DNA of 64,000 bases from Maribacter litoralis (GTDB lineage Bacteria; Bacteroidota; Bacteroidia; Flavobacteriales; Flavobacteriaceae). This document shows positions 26,801 to 33,948 of this stretch, in pieces (positions within the stretch are counted from its first letter, which is position 1; every line of letters starts with the position of its first letter). The stretch is taken from the NCBI RefSeq assembly GCF_003075045.1, contig NZ_QCZD01000001.1, forward strand, positions 992,001-1,056,000. Direction: 5' to 3'. The translations under genes and the position numbers were made by a program. The notes under the pieces were generated by a model that saw only the letters and a list, made by a program, of their open reading frames with translations, was not told the origin of the DNA and searched no databases.

Positions 26801-28054
26801 TTTGCCTTTAAAACTAATCTCCTCTAGTGCAAATACTTTTCTAAGCTGATTTGTAGAGGTAAAGGCAGAATATTTTTCTTTGCTTGCGACGCTTTTATTT
26901 AAGCCTCCCCCTTCTGTACCTACCCAAAGTGTGCCATTACTATCCTCAAAAATTGACCTTATTTTATCGTAGCTAAGACTGTTCTCCCTCAAATCACGTT
27001 TAACATGTTTGAAGTTTTTCCTGTTCGGGTCAAACTTGTTTACCCCACCACCATTTGTACCCACCCATAAAATACCGGTTCTATCAATGTATAAAGAAGT
27101 TATAATATTCTTACTAATACCGTTTTTATCTTCTGGTCTATAAGTGAACGATTTTAATAACTTGGGCTGTTTTAAACTAGAAGAATTATCAAAGTATAGC
27201 AACCCATTATCGGTACCCGCCCAAATGTGGTTTTTATCATCAAAAGCCAAAGAAGTATAGTTGCCTCCTTTGATTTTTATAAATTCCGGGTCTTCCTTGG
27301 TACCCTGAACATACAAACCTTGCCCAGTACCAATTATAAGTTTGTTATAACGGTCTTGCGCAATAACACCCACAGATTCATGCTTAAAGCCTATGTCATC
27401 ATTAATTAGTTTAAAATAGGAATTACCCTTGGCATCAAGTTTTAACTGGTAAATTCCCAAATGCCCGCCTAGCAGCAACTCACCATCGGCATTTTCATAA
27501 ATAGAATTAATAACACTACCATCTTGTTGTTTGTTTTGATCTTTAAGTACAAACTTGAATTTTTGAAACTTGACACTGTCCATGGACACCGATAGGTCAA
27601 GCATATTAATATCTTCTTTGGTAGCGATCCACAATCTATTCTTACTATCTAGATATAAACGGGTTATGTAATCATTTGATAGACTATGCTCATTTGCTTT
27701 ATCAAACTTAAACTGCTTAAAAGTCTCTTTCTTTTTGTTGTAATAAAAAAGTCCGTCACCGGTACTACCTACCCATAAATTACCTTTTTCATCGCCCGTC
27801 ATGGCATAAATAAGATTACTATTTATGTTGGTGCTTTTTTGATCAGGTTTGAAAACGGTGAACGAATAGCCATCGTATCTATTTAAACCATCATGTGTAC
27901 CAAACCACATATAACCGTATGAATCTTGATAAATACAGTTGACATCACTTTGAGAAAGACCATCATCGGTACCAATTTGATCAAAATAAAAGTTTTCTTG
28001 ACCTTGTGCCATCAGACTATATAGCAATACCATAAACATGAAAAAACATTTCAT
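23873..28054 (-). CDS. Hybrid two-component system regulator (sensor kinase, receiver and AraC output in one protein)
   Basis: A protein of about 1393 residues. The frame is open to an ATG at 28147, but I choose 28054 because it places a good signal peptide (MKCFFMFMVLLYSLMAQGQ) at the N-terminus. Domains in order: periplasmic Reg_prop propeller repeats (WFGTHDGLNRYDG, WVGTNGGGVNKFD and others) to about 700, a Y_Y_Y domain (~750-810), one membrane helix (~812-835), HisKA with SHEFKTP (~866), HATPase with NNLLSNAFKFTP and DNGLGIS (~985-1020), a receiver with ITDVVMPVMGG (~1186), and an AraC-type helix-turn-helix at the C-terminus. Such regulators sense periplasmic oligosaccharide and activate PUL genes. 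Confidence 0.93.
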   Translation of the reverse strand: MKCFFMFMVLLYSLMAQGQENFYFDQIGTDDGLSQSDVNCIYQDSYGYMWFGTHDGLNRYDGYSFTVFKPDQKSTNINSNLIYAMTGDEKGNLWVGSTGDGLFYYNKKKETFKQFKFDKANEHSLSNDYITRLYLDSKNRLWIATKEDINMLDLSVSMDSVKFQKFKFVLKDQNKQQDGSVINSIYENADGELLLGGHLGIYQLKLDAKGNSYFKLINDDIGFKHESVGVIAQDRYNKLIIGTGQGLYVQGTKEDPEFIKIKGGNYTSLAFDDKNHIWAGTDNGLLYFDNSSSLKQPKLLKSFTYRPEDKNGISKNIITSLYIDRTGILWVGTNGGGVNKFDPNRKNFKHVKRDLRENSLSYDKIRSIFEDSNGTLWVGTEGGGLNKSVASKEKYSAFTSTNQLRKVFALEEISFKGKKYLLQGGQNYPYLFRIDITNPQNGISNVTGLQGLKRSVFSLLNDSQDNLWIGTYSGGLYRWIKGDDGNYIKQNFQENSSDPNSLSNNIVRNIYEDSKGNIWIATGDGLSQLTITEKYKEQPKFKTYKTEEGNASSLSHNYILSLFESRKGELWVGTFGGGLNKLIPGEEGEVATFKTYSIEEGLPNNVIKAILEDEQGQLWVSTNKGLSRFDTEKEIFKNFDVADGLQDSEFQELAAVKRKDGELIFGGINGFNAFYPREIYDNETSPETVVTKLSIFNEEIAVGEEVNGRVLLDKNISEVEDITLNYSENSFSFEFSSLHFSAPNKNQFAYKLEGFDNDWVYTGSDKRFATYTNIEPGNYTLQVKSSNNDGLWDTTPYTLNLTVKPPIYRTTVAYIVYGILLLLLLVSLWRFTIISNTKKHQLELEHLEKEKNDELQTLKLDFFTNISHEFKTPLTLIKAPLEYLLSGKDEMEASSLKEQYQLMHKNTNYLLRLVNQLLDFRKINQGKMSLVVRHTDIVFFIKEVAEPFQLLAFKKSVKFNIVSKEAHYKTYFDHNALEKVINNLLSNAFKFTPEGGEITVAIDVEKDEVSEKENVIIKVKDNGLGISDVKKSIIFEKYYTEKENEKVNSKGVGIGLAFTKSLVELHLGSISVENNEGGGSCFTVTLPTDKQAYEDADDISCKEITDNDYLVRSSEAESLAIDLNDELEDYNLSKVRSKNPVLLIVDDNPDIIQFIKQVMGKTYTVFEANNGERGMEIAKKVLPNIIITDVVMPVMGGIEFCEMIKTTNITSHIPVIMLTAKTSQESEIEGLSHGADAYLKKPFNVQVLELKVANILKDREELRKRFKKEITLQPKEVTVTSLDEKFLQQAVETVEKHMMNTDFNVEMLVKEMGHSRSNLYLKFKELTGLSSSEFIRNIRLKRAIQLLDNSDFSVKEIMFRTGFNTASYFSKCFKKEFGVVPSEYIKKTKVEQD

Positions 28055-28296
28055 ATTTATTAATGCAAAACGTGCTTTAACCTGTTCTTTTGAATACATT
28101 TTAATCAGTATTCCTTGAGCTAAAATTGGGAGAATATTCATGAACATTAAAAATGATAAAGTTTACTACAATACACTGAATGAAATGATTTCATATGTAG
28201 AAGATATGGTTTTATTCGTCCTTTTCCGCCTTGAAACCTAGTAAAACCCTATTCGACAGTATAATGTAATCAATATAAATCATATATTTTTTATAC

Positions 28297-28323
28297 ATCA
28301 CAAAATAGTTCGTATTTTGTGAT
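28297..28323. promoter_or_regulatory. Perfect 11-bp inverted repeat upstream of the AraC regulator gene
   Basis: ATCACAAAATA (28297-28307) and TATTTTGTGAT (28313-28323) are exact reverse complements separated by GTTCG. The element ends 11 bases before the regulator start and is a likely operator, perhaps for autoregulation. A weaker relative occurs before the fuconate dehydratase gene at 29256-29276. Confidence 0.55.
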
Positions 28324-28334
28324 AAACTCATAAA

Positions 28335-29204
28335 ATGAAGCTTCATTTACTAGATAGATCTAGTGTTGCGAACACATCAATTACCGTTTCTCAAAATAAT
28401 TATAAGAACTTTTTAAAGGTTTGGCATTTTCATGAAGAGCTAGAATTGGTATATATTATCAAAAGTTCGGGTACCCGATTTGTTGGAGATAGCATTGAGA
28501 AATTTCAATCGGGCGAGGTGGTTCTTATAGGTAAAAACGTTCCTCATATGTGGTTAAACGATGATGCCTATTTTGAAAAAAATTCTACGCTTACCGCACA
28601 AGCAGTTTCCGTTCACTTCAAAGATAATTTTGTGGGACACGAATTTTTATCGCTACCAGAAATGCAACCCGTAGCTCGTCTTCTAAAAAAAGCAGCACAA
28701 GGAATTAAGTTCCACAACATTACGGATAATATAAAAAATGAATTAAAAAACCTTCATAGTCTTGAACCTGCAATTAAAATAACGCGAATAATTGAATTAT
28801 TAAGCAAATTAGAGCAACAACAAAATTATACACTATTATCTAGCAATGGGTTTATTAATACGTTTCATCAAACAGAAAACGAGAGATTGAATATTATTTA
28901 TGAATATGTATACCAAAACTTTCATACTCCTATAAGCTCAAAAGATGTTGCACAGTTGGTCAACATGAACGCATCTTCATTCAGTAGATTTTTTAAAACT
29001 ATCCACAGAAAACCTTTCACTAGATTTTTAAATGAAATACGAATTGGCTTTGCTTGTAAAATGCTTCTAGAAAATAAGGACAGTATAACTTCAATTGCAT
29101 ATGCATGCGGATTCGGAAATATTTCAAATTTTAATCGTCAGTTTAAAATCATTAAAGATCAATCTCCTTCTTCCTTTTTAAGCAAACATCGAAAACATTT
29201 ATAG
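28335..29204 (+). CDS. AraC-family transcriptional regulator of the L-fucose operon
   Basis: A 289-residue cytoplasmic regulator. The N-terminal ~150 residues form a cupin-like sensor domain (WHFHEELELVYIIKSSGTRFVGD, with the HxHEE histidines typical of AraC sensors). The C-terminal ~100 residues hold two helix-turn-helix motifs (SSKDVAQLVNMNASSFSRFFK and ITSIAYACGFGNISNFNRQFK). It precedes the fucose catabolic genes on the same strand by about 90 bases, so it is the probable local regulator, sensing L-fucose or a pathway intermediate. It is divergent from the hybrid regulator gene. Confidence 0.88.
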   Translation: MKLHLLDRSSVANTSITVSQNNYKNFLKVWHFHEELELVYIIKSSGTRFVGDSIEKFQSGEVVLIGKNVPHMWLNDDAYFEKNSTLTAQAVSVHFKDNFVGHEFLSLPEMQPVARLLKKAAQGIKFHNITDNIKNELKNLHSLEPAIKITRIIELLSKLEQQQNYTLLSSNGFINTFHQTENERLNIIYEYVYQNFHTPISSKDVAQLVNMNASSFSRFFKTIHRKPFTRFLNEIRIGFACKMLLENKDSITSIAYACGFGNISNFNRQFKIIKDQSPSSFLSKHRKHL

Positions 29205-29255
29205 GTTTTATGCAAAAAAAGTATCAGATTTGGTATTTAATGAGGTGGTTTTAGG

Positions 29256-29276
29256 CAAAATGTTCCCATAATTTTG
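29256..29276. promoter_or_regulatory. Inverted repeat before fuconate dehydratase, possible second regulator site
   Basis: CAAAAT (29256-29261) and ATTTTG (29271-29276) are inverted and separated by GTTCCCATA. The half-sites and the GTTC in the spacer resemble the better dyad at 28297-28323, though the spacing differs by two bases. It lies 16 bases before the chosen fucD start. Confidence 0.3.
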
Positions 29277-29291
29277 AATAAAACAAAATCA

Positions 29292-30614
29292 ATGTCAAAT
29301 TCAATTATAATTACTGACGTCATCTCAAGGGATATTCGTTTCCCTACCAGCAAGTCTTTAGATGGTTCCGATGCTATGAATCCCGATCCAGATTATAGCG
29401 CCGCTTACGTAATATTAAAAACAAATTCACCAGAAGGTCATGAAGGTCACGGATTAACTTTTACTATAGGTAGAGGTAATGAACTTTGTACCCAAGCCAT
29501 AAAATCTCTCGCGCATTTGGTAGTAGGTAAATCTTTAGAAAGCTTTACTTCTAATATGGGTGATTTTTGGAAAATGATTACAGGCGACAGTCAGTTGCGA
29601 TGGTTAGGTCCTGAGAAAGGAGTTATTCACCTTGCTACCGGCGCCGTGGTCAATGCCGTTTGGGATTTATATGCGAAAGTAGAGAAGAAACCTTTATGGA
29701 AATTATTGGCAGATATGTCACCTGCCGAGTTAATTTCATGTATTGATTTCACATATATTACAGACGCTATCACCCCTACCGAAGCCTTGGAGCTTTTGCA
29801 GCAAAAAGAGACCAGCAAGCAGGAAAGAATTGATCATTTAAAGGATAAAGGGTATCCTGCCTACACCACGTCTGCCGGTTGGCTAGGATATTCTGATGAT
29901 AAAATGCGACGTCTATGCAAAGAAGCTAAGGCAAGTGGCTTTAAGCATATGAAAATAAAGGTTGGTTCTGACCTACATGACGATATGAGGCGTGCCGCGA
30001 TTATTCGTGAAGAAATTGGCGACGATTTAAAACTTATGATGGATGCCAACCAAAAATGGGATGTTGATGAAGCTATTACCAATATGGAATCGCTTAAAAA
30101 ATTCAACCCATGGTGGATTGAAGAGCCAACGAGTCCCGATGATATTTTGGGACATGCAAAAATTGCCAAAGCTGTTAAACCTATTGAGGTTGCAACTGGT
30201 GAACATTGCCAAAACAGGGTTATCTTTAAACAACTAATGCAAGCAGGTGCCATCGGTATTTGCCAAATTGATAGTTGTAGGGTTGGTGGCGTAAATGAAA
30301 TATTGGCTATTTTATTAATGGCAGCTAAATTCAACATTCCCGTATGTCCGCATGCCGGTGGTGTTGGGCTATGCGAATATGTTCAGCATCTATCCATGAT
30401 AGATTATATAGCTATTAGCGGTTCAATGGAAAATAGGATCATAGAATTCGTAGATCATTTACATGAACATTTTTACGAGCCTGTTGTCATTAAAGACGGA
30501 GCATATATGCCTCCAAAATTACCAGGATATAGCATTACCATGAAAGAAGACTCATTGGACACCTATACTTTTCCTGACGGGGTATTTTGGAAAGAAGAAT
30601 TAAAGAACAAATAA
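29292..30614 (+). CDS. fucD: L-fuconate dehydratase (enolase superfamily)
   Basis: About 440 residues, matching characterised L-fuconate dehydratases. I use the ATG at 29292 (MSNSIIITDV); an in-frame TTG at 29274 is less likely and overlaps an inverted repeat. Diagnostic features are the N-terminal RFPTS-x(2)-LDGSDAMNPDPDY loop, KIKVGSD with the catalytic lysine, metal ligands in MMDANQKW, WIEEPTSPDD and ATGEHCQNR, and the CPHAGGVGLCE histidine strand. The N-terminal loop and GYPAYTTSAGWLGYSD segment separate it from rhamnonate dehydratase. It converts L-fuconate to 2-keto-3-deoxy-L-fuconate with Mg. It is the first structural gene of the operon. Confidence 0.93.
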   Translation: MSNSIIITDVISRDIRFPTSKSLDGSDAMNPDPDYSAAYVILKTNSPEGHEGHGLTFTIGRGNELCTQAIKSLAHLVVGKSLESFTSNMGDFWKMITGDSQLRWLGPEKGVIHLATGAVVNAVWDLYAKVEKKPLWKLLADMSPAELISCIDFTYITDAITPTEALELLQQKETSKQERIDHLKDKGYPAYTTSAGWLGYSDDKMRRLCKEAKASGFKHMKIKVGSDLHDDMRRAAIIREEIGDDLKLMMDANQKWDVDEAITNMESLKKFNPWWIEEPTSPDDILGHAKIAKAVKPIEVATGEHCQNRVIFKQLMQAGAIGICQIDSCRVGGVNEILAILLMAAKFNIPVCPHAGGVGLCEYVQHLSMIDYIAISGSMENRIIEFVDHLHEHFYEPVVIKDGAYMPPKLPGYSITMKEDSLDTYTFPDGVFWKEELKNK

Positions 30615-30625
30615 ACTACTAAAAC

Positions 30626-31399
30626 ATGAAGTTTAACCTTAAAGGTAAAAACGTAATTATAACCGGTGGTGGTAGCGGTATTGGTCAAGCTATCTCAACC
30701 ACATTTGCTGCACAAGGTGCCAATGTTCATATTTTAGAATTGAACATAGAACATGCAGAGAGCACGGTAAATCTTATCAAAGAACAAGGTGGAGTTGCTA
30801 CAGCATACCATTGTAATGTTGTAGACCAAAAGCAGGTTATAAGTGTTGTGGATGAAATCACTGCTAAAAAGGACATTCATATACTCATTAATAATGCCGG
30901 CATTGCCCACATAGGTAATATTGAAAAGACTGCCGAAGATGATTTGGATCGTGTTTATAATGTCAATGTTAAAGGTCCTTATAACTGCATGTATGCGCTT
31001 ATTTCCAAGATGAAAAAAAATGGTGGTGTCATAATTAATATGGCATCGATAGCTTCTAACGTGGGTATAAATGATCGTTTTGCATATTCAATGAGTAAGG
31101 GTGCTATTCTTACCATGACGTATTCCATTGCCAAAGATTATATTAAAGATGGTATACGTTGCAATTGTATTTCACCGGCTAGAATTCACACTCCTTTTGT
31201 TGACGGGTTTATAAAAGCAAATTACCCGGGACAGGAGGAAGAAATGTTCAAAAATCTGTCTGCCACACAACCAATTGGCAGAATGGGTAAACCCCAAGAA
31301 GTTGCTGACCTAGCTCTTTACCTTTGTTCAGACGAAGCTTCTTTTATTACTGGAACGGATTTCCCTATTGACGGGGGATTCATAAAACTTAACGGATAA
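30626..31399 (+). CDS. SDR: 2-keto-3-deoxy-L-fuconate 4-dehydrogenase
   Basis: A 257-residue classical SDR with TGGGSGIG (residues ~11-18), NNAG, a catalytic serine in NMASIAS, and Tyr154/Lys158 (YSMSK). In the non-phosphorylating fucose pathway this enzyme oxidises 2-keto-3-deoxy-L-fuconate to 2,4-diketo-3-deoxy-L-fuconate with NAD. The role is assigned from position: 11 bases after the dehydratase that makes the substrate and 9 bases before the FAH hydrolase that uses the product. Fold and catalytic residues are certain, specificity is inferred. Confidence 0.85.
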   Translation: MKFNLKGKNVIITGGGSGIGQAISTTFAAQGANVHILELNIEHAESTVNLIKEQGGVATAYHCNVVDQKQVISVVDEITAKKDIHILINNAGIAHIGNIEKTAEDDLDRVYNVNVKGPYNCMYALISKMKKNGGVIINMASIASNVGINDRFAYSMSKGAILTMTYSIAKDYIKDGIRCNCISPARIHTPFVDGFIKANYPGQEEEMFKNLSATQPIGRMGKPQEVADLALYLCSDEASFITGTDFPIDGGFIKLNG

Positions 31400-31408
31400 A
31401 ATAAAAAA

Positions 31409-32266
31409 ATGAAACTAATACGATTTGGATCACCCGAAAATGAGAAACCAGGAGTAATTCTTGAAAATGGCGATTGGATAGATACTTCAGGTTTTGGTGA
31501 AGATTATGATGAGCTTTTTTTTGAGTACGACGGTTTAGCACGACTTACATCTTGGGTTGATGAAAAAGCTAATGATTTACCTATAATAGATAAGAGTACA
31601 AGATTAGGACCTCCTATAAAAAAGCCTTCTAAAATTGTTTGTGTTGGATTAAACTATGCAAAACATGCAGCGGAGAGTGGTATGCAAGTACCTACAGAGC
31701 CTGTTCTGTTCTTTAAAGCGACTTCTGCTATCGTAGGACCCAATGATGATGTTATCATCCCAAAAAACAGTAAAAAGACCGATTGGGAAGTTGAGTTGGC
31801 TGTTGTAATCGGCAAAAAAGCTAGCTATGTTGAAGAAGCCGATGCGATGGACTATGTTGCTGGCTATACCCTACATAACGATTATAGTGAAAGGGAGTTT
31901 CAATTAGAAAAACAAGGGCAATGGGTAAAAGGTAAAAGTTGCGACACTTTTGCTCCTATAGGTCCGTTTTTAGCGACCAAAGAAGAAGTTAGCAATCCGC
32001 ATGACCTAGACCTATGGCTAAAGGTAAATGGTGAACTTTTACAGAATAGCAATACCGAAGATTTGGTATTCAACATACCGGAGTTAGTAAGTTACATTAG
32101 TCAATATATGACGTTGTTACCTGGTGATATTATCTCTACAGGAACACCATTTGGAGTAGGTTTAGGGTTTAATCCTCCTAGGTATTTAAATCCTGGTGAT
32201 GTGGTTGAATTGGGTATTGAAAAATTAGGTAGTTCTAAACAAGTTGCCAAGGCATACACAAAATGA
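31409..32266 (+). CDS. Fumarylacetoacetate hydrolase-family 2,4-diketo-3-deoxy-L-fuconate hydrolase
   Basis: A 285-residue FAH-family protein. Residues ~70-285 form the FAH fold: KIVCVGLNYAKHA, the metal-binding WEVELAVVIGKKA, HNDYSERE, the KGKSCDTFAPIGPF loop and STGTPFGVGLG. Relatives in sugar-acid clusters hydrolyse 2,4-diketo-3-deoxy-L-fuconate or -rhamnonate to pyruvate and L-lactate. Its place between the ketodeoxyfuconate dehydrogenase and the lactonase, with an L-lactate dehydrogenase at the operon end, supports this. Its stop overlaps the next start by four bases (ATGA). Confidence 0.87.
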   Translation: MKLIRFGSPENEKPGVILENGDWIDTSGFGEDYDELFFEYDGLARLTSWVDEKANDLPIIDKSTRLGPPIKKPSKIVCVGLNYAKHAAESGMQVPTEPVLFFKATSAIVGPNDDVIIPKNSKKTDWEVELAVVIGKKASYVEEADAMDYVAGYTLHNDYSEREFQLEKQGQWVKGKSCDTFAPIGPFLATKEEVSNPHDLDLWLKVNGELLQNSNTEDLVFNIPELVSYISQYMTLLPGDIISTGTPFGVGLGFNPPRYLNPGDVVELGIEKLGSSKQVAKAYTK

Positions 32267-33093
32267 TCATTGACAGTCATCAACATTTTTGGAAGTACGA
32301 TCCAGTTAGAGATAGCTGGATCGATAGCACTATGAAAATCATACAACGTGATTTTTTACCTAGAGATTTAAAACCAATACTTATTGAAAACCATGTTGAT
32401 GGTTGTATTGCCGTACAAGCTGATCAGTCTGAATACGAGACTGCCTTCTTATTAGACTTGGCTGCAAAAAACAATTTTATAAAAGGTGTAGTTGGCTGGG
32501 TAGACTTATGTGATAGTAATGTACAAAAACGCTTGGAACAATTTGCCCAAAACAAGCTTTTTAAAGGTGTACGCCATATTCTACAAACAGAAAAAGAAGA
32601 TTTTATTTTAGACCGAGCATTTATCAACGGAATTCAAAGACTAGCTCCGTTAAATCTAACGTATGATCTTTTGGTTTTACCGCATCAATTAGAAAATACT
32701 ACGATACTAGTTTCTAAATTTTCAAATCAAAAGTTCGTTTTAGATCATATTGCCAAACCACCTATTAAATCCGCAGGAATTAAAAATTGGAAATTGGGAA
32801 TTGAAAAACTTGCCAAATGCCCCAATGTATATTGCAAACTTTCAGGATTAGTAACAGAAGCTGATTTGAGCTCTTGGAAACAAGAGGATTTTACGCCTTA
32901 TATAGATATCGTTTTTGAGGCTTTTGGTACAGACCGTATACTATTTGGATCAGACTGGCCTGTTTGTTTATTGGCTGGTAGCTATGCTAAAACAAAGAAA
33001 ATAGTTACATCTTATATCAAGCAATTATCCGATACGGAACAAGCAAAAGTAATGGGGTTGAATGCTATGGATTTTTACGGAATAAGCGCTTAA
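32263..33093 (+). CDS. Amidohydrolase-2 family L-fuconolactonase, copy 2
   Basis: A 276-residue cytoplasmic amidohydrolase with DSHQHFWKYDP at the N-terminus, DHIAKPPI near residue 163 and FGSDWPVCLLAGSYA near residue 230. These provide the metal histidines and aspartate of the COG3618 lactonases. It opens L-fucono-1,5-lactone to L-fuconate, the substrate of the dehydratase three genes upstream. It is clearly paralogous to the lactonase at 3773-4600, with the same length and motifs throughout. It is translationally coupled to the FAH gene. Confidence 0.87.
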   Translation: MIIDSHQHFWKYDPVRDSWIDSTMKIIQRDFLPRDLKPILIENHVDGCIAVQADQSEYETAFLLDLAAKNNFIKGVVGWVDLCDSNVQKRLEQFAQNKLFKGVRHILQTEKEDFILDRAFINGIQRLAPLNLTYDLLVLPHQLENTTILVSKFSNQKFVLDHIAKPPIKSAGIKNWKLGIEKLAKCPNVYCKLSGLVTEADLSSWKQEDFTPYIDIVFEAFGTDRILFGSDWPVCLLAGSYAKTKKIVTSYIKQLSDTEQAKVMGLNAMDFYGISA

Positions 33094-33122
33094 TTTATTA
33101 ACAACATTAAAACATACCAACG

Positions 33123-33902
33123 ATGGATTTAAAACTGAAAAATAAAATTATAATAGTATCTGGAGGTTCATCTGGAATTGGTAGAGGTATAAGTATCAGT
33201 CTGGCAAAAGAAGGTGCAATACCTTATATTCTAGGTAGAAATAAAGCGAATATCGTCTCTGTAATTTCTGAAATAGAAAAAGAAGGCGGACAAGCAGGTT
33301 ACGCTTTTGCCGAACTAACGGACCCACAAAAATGCAAAGAGGCTGTTGACAGTTGTATAGCACGCTTTGGAAGAATTGACGGCTTGGTAAATAATGCCGG
33401 TGTAAACGATTCTGTAGGTTTGGAAGATGGAAACCATGATGATTTTATGCGTTCTATTTCTAGAAACCTCACGCATTACTACATGATGGCGCATTATGCG
33501 CTTCCTGAACTTAAAAAGAATAAAGGTGCTATTGTGAATATCGGTTCCAAAACATCGGTTACCGGTCAAGGTGGAACTTCTGGCTATGCTGCTGCCAATG
33601 GTGGCAGAAATGCACTTACCAGAGAGTGGGCGGTTGAACTACTACCCTATTCTATTCGTGTTAATGCAGTTATTGTAGCAGAGTGTTATACACCATTATA
33701 TGACCGTTGGATAAAATCATTCCCAAACCCAGAGGAACGACTTGATAAAATTACCAAAAACATTCCTTTAGAAAATAGAATGACCACTGCAGAAGAAATT
33801 GCCGATATGGTCGCTTTCTTATTATCTGAAAAATCTAGCCACACCACCGGTCAGCTCATATTCGTAGACGGCGGTTATAGTCATTTAGATCGTGCACTAT
33901 AG
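33123..33902 (+). CDS. SDR-family L-fucose dehydrogenase-like protein with Asn in place of the catalytic Lys
   Basis: A 259-residue SDR with a standard cofactor loop (SGGSSGIG), NNAG and the serine in IGSK. The catalytic YxxxK reads YAAAN: Tyr155 is present, but the codon at 33597-33599 is AAT, giving Asn159. Its paralogue at 4604-5398 keeps Lys. The operon position (lactonase before, FucP after) makes it the expected L-fucose 1-dehydrogenase, the first step of the pathway, and no other candidate exists in this operon. The frame is clean on both sides, so this is not obviously decay. Either this clade works without the lysine or another enzyme supplies the step. Confidence 0.8.
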   Translation: MDLKLKNKIIIVSGGSSGIGRGISISLAKEGAIPYILGRNKANIVSVISEIEKEGGQAGYAFAELTDPQKCKEAVDSCIARFGRIDGLVNNAGVNDSVGLEDGNHDDFMRSISRNLTHYYMMAHYALPELKKNKGAIVNIGSKTSVTGQGGTSGYAAANGGRNALTREWAVELLPYSIRVNAVIVAECYTPLYDRWIKSFPNPEERLDKITKNIPLENRMTTAEEIADMVAFLLSEKSSHTTGQLIFVDGGYSHLDRAL

Positions 33903-33948
33903 CACACTTAAGACCTCTTAAATCAACTAACAACAAAACTCACCACCA

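Noticed and set aside
28055..28147. Upstream ATG at 28147 as the hybrid regulator start
   Set aside because: It would bury the signal peptide behind 31 extra residues; the ATG at 28054 gives a standard exported N-terminus.
29274..29291. Upstream TTG start for the fuconate dehydratase gene
   Set aside because: The ATG at 29292 gives an N-terminus matching the family length, and the TTG falls inside an inverted repeat likely to be regulatory.
29861..30337. Long open frame antisense to the fuconate dehydratase gene
   Set aside because: It lies wholly inside a confidently identified gene, encodes no recognisable domain, and reflects codon bias on the opposite strand. The same holds for other antisense frames such as 1381-1737 and 44339-44785.
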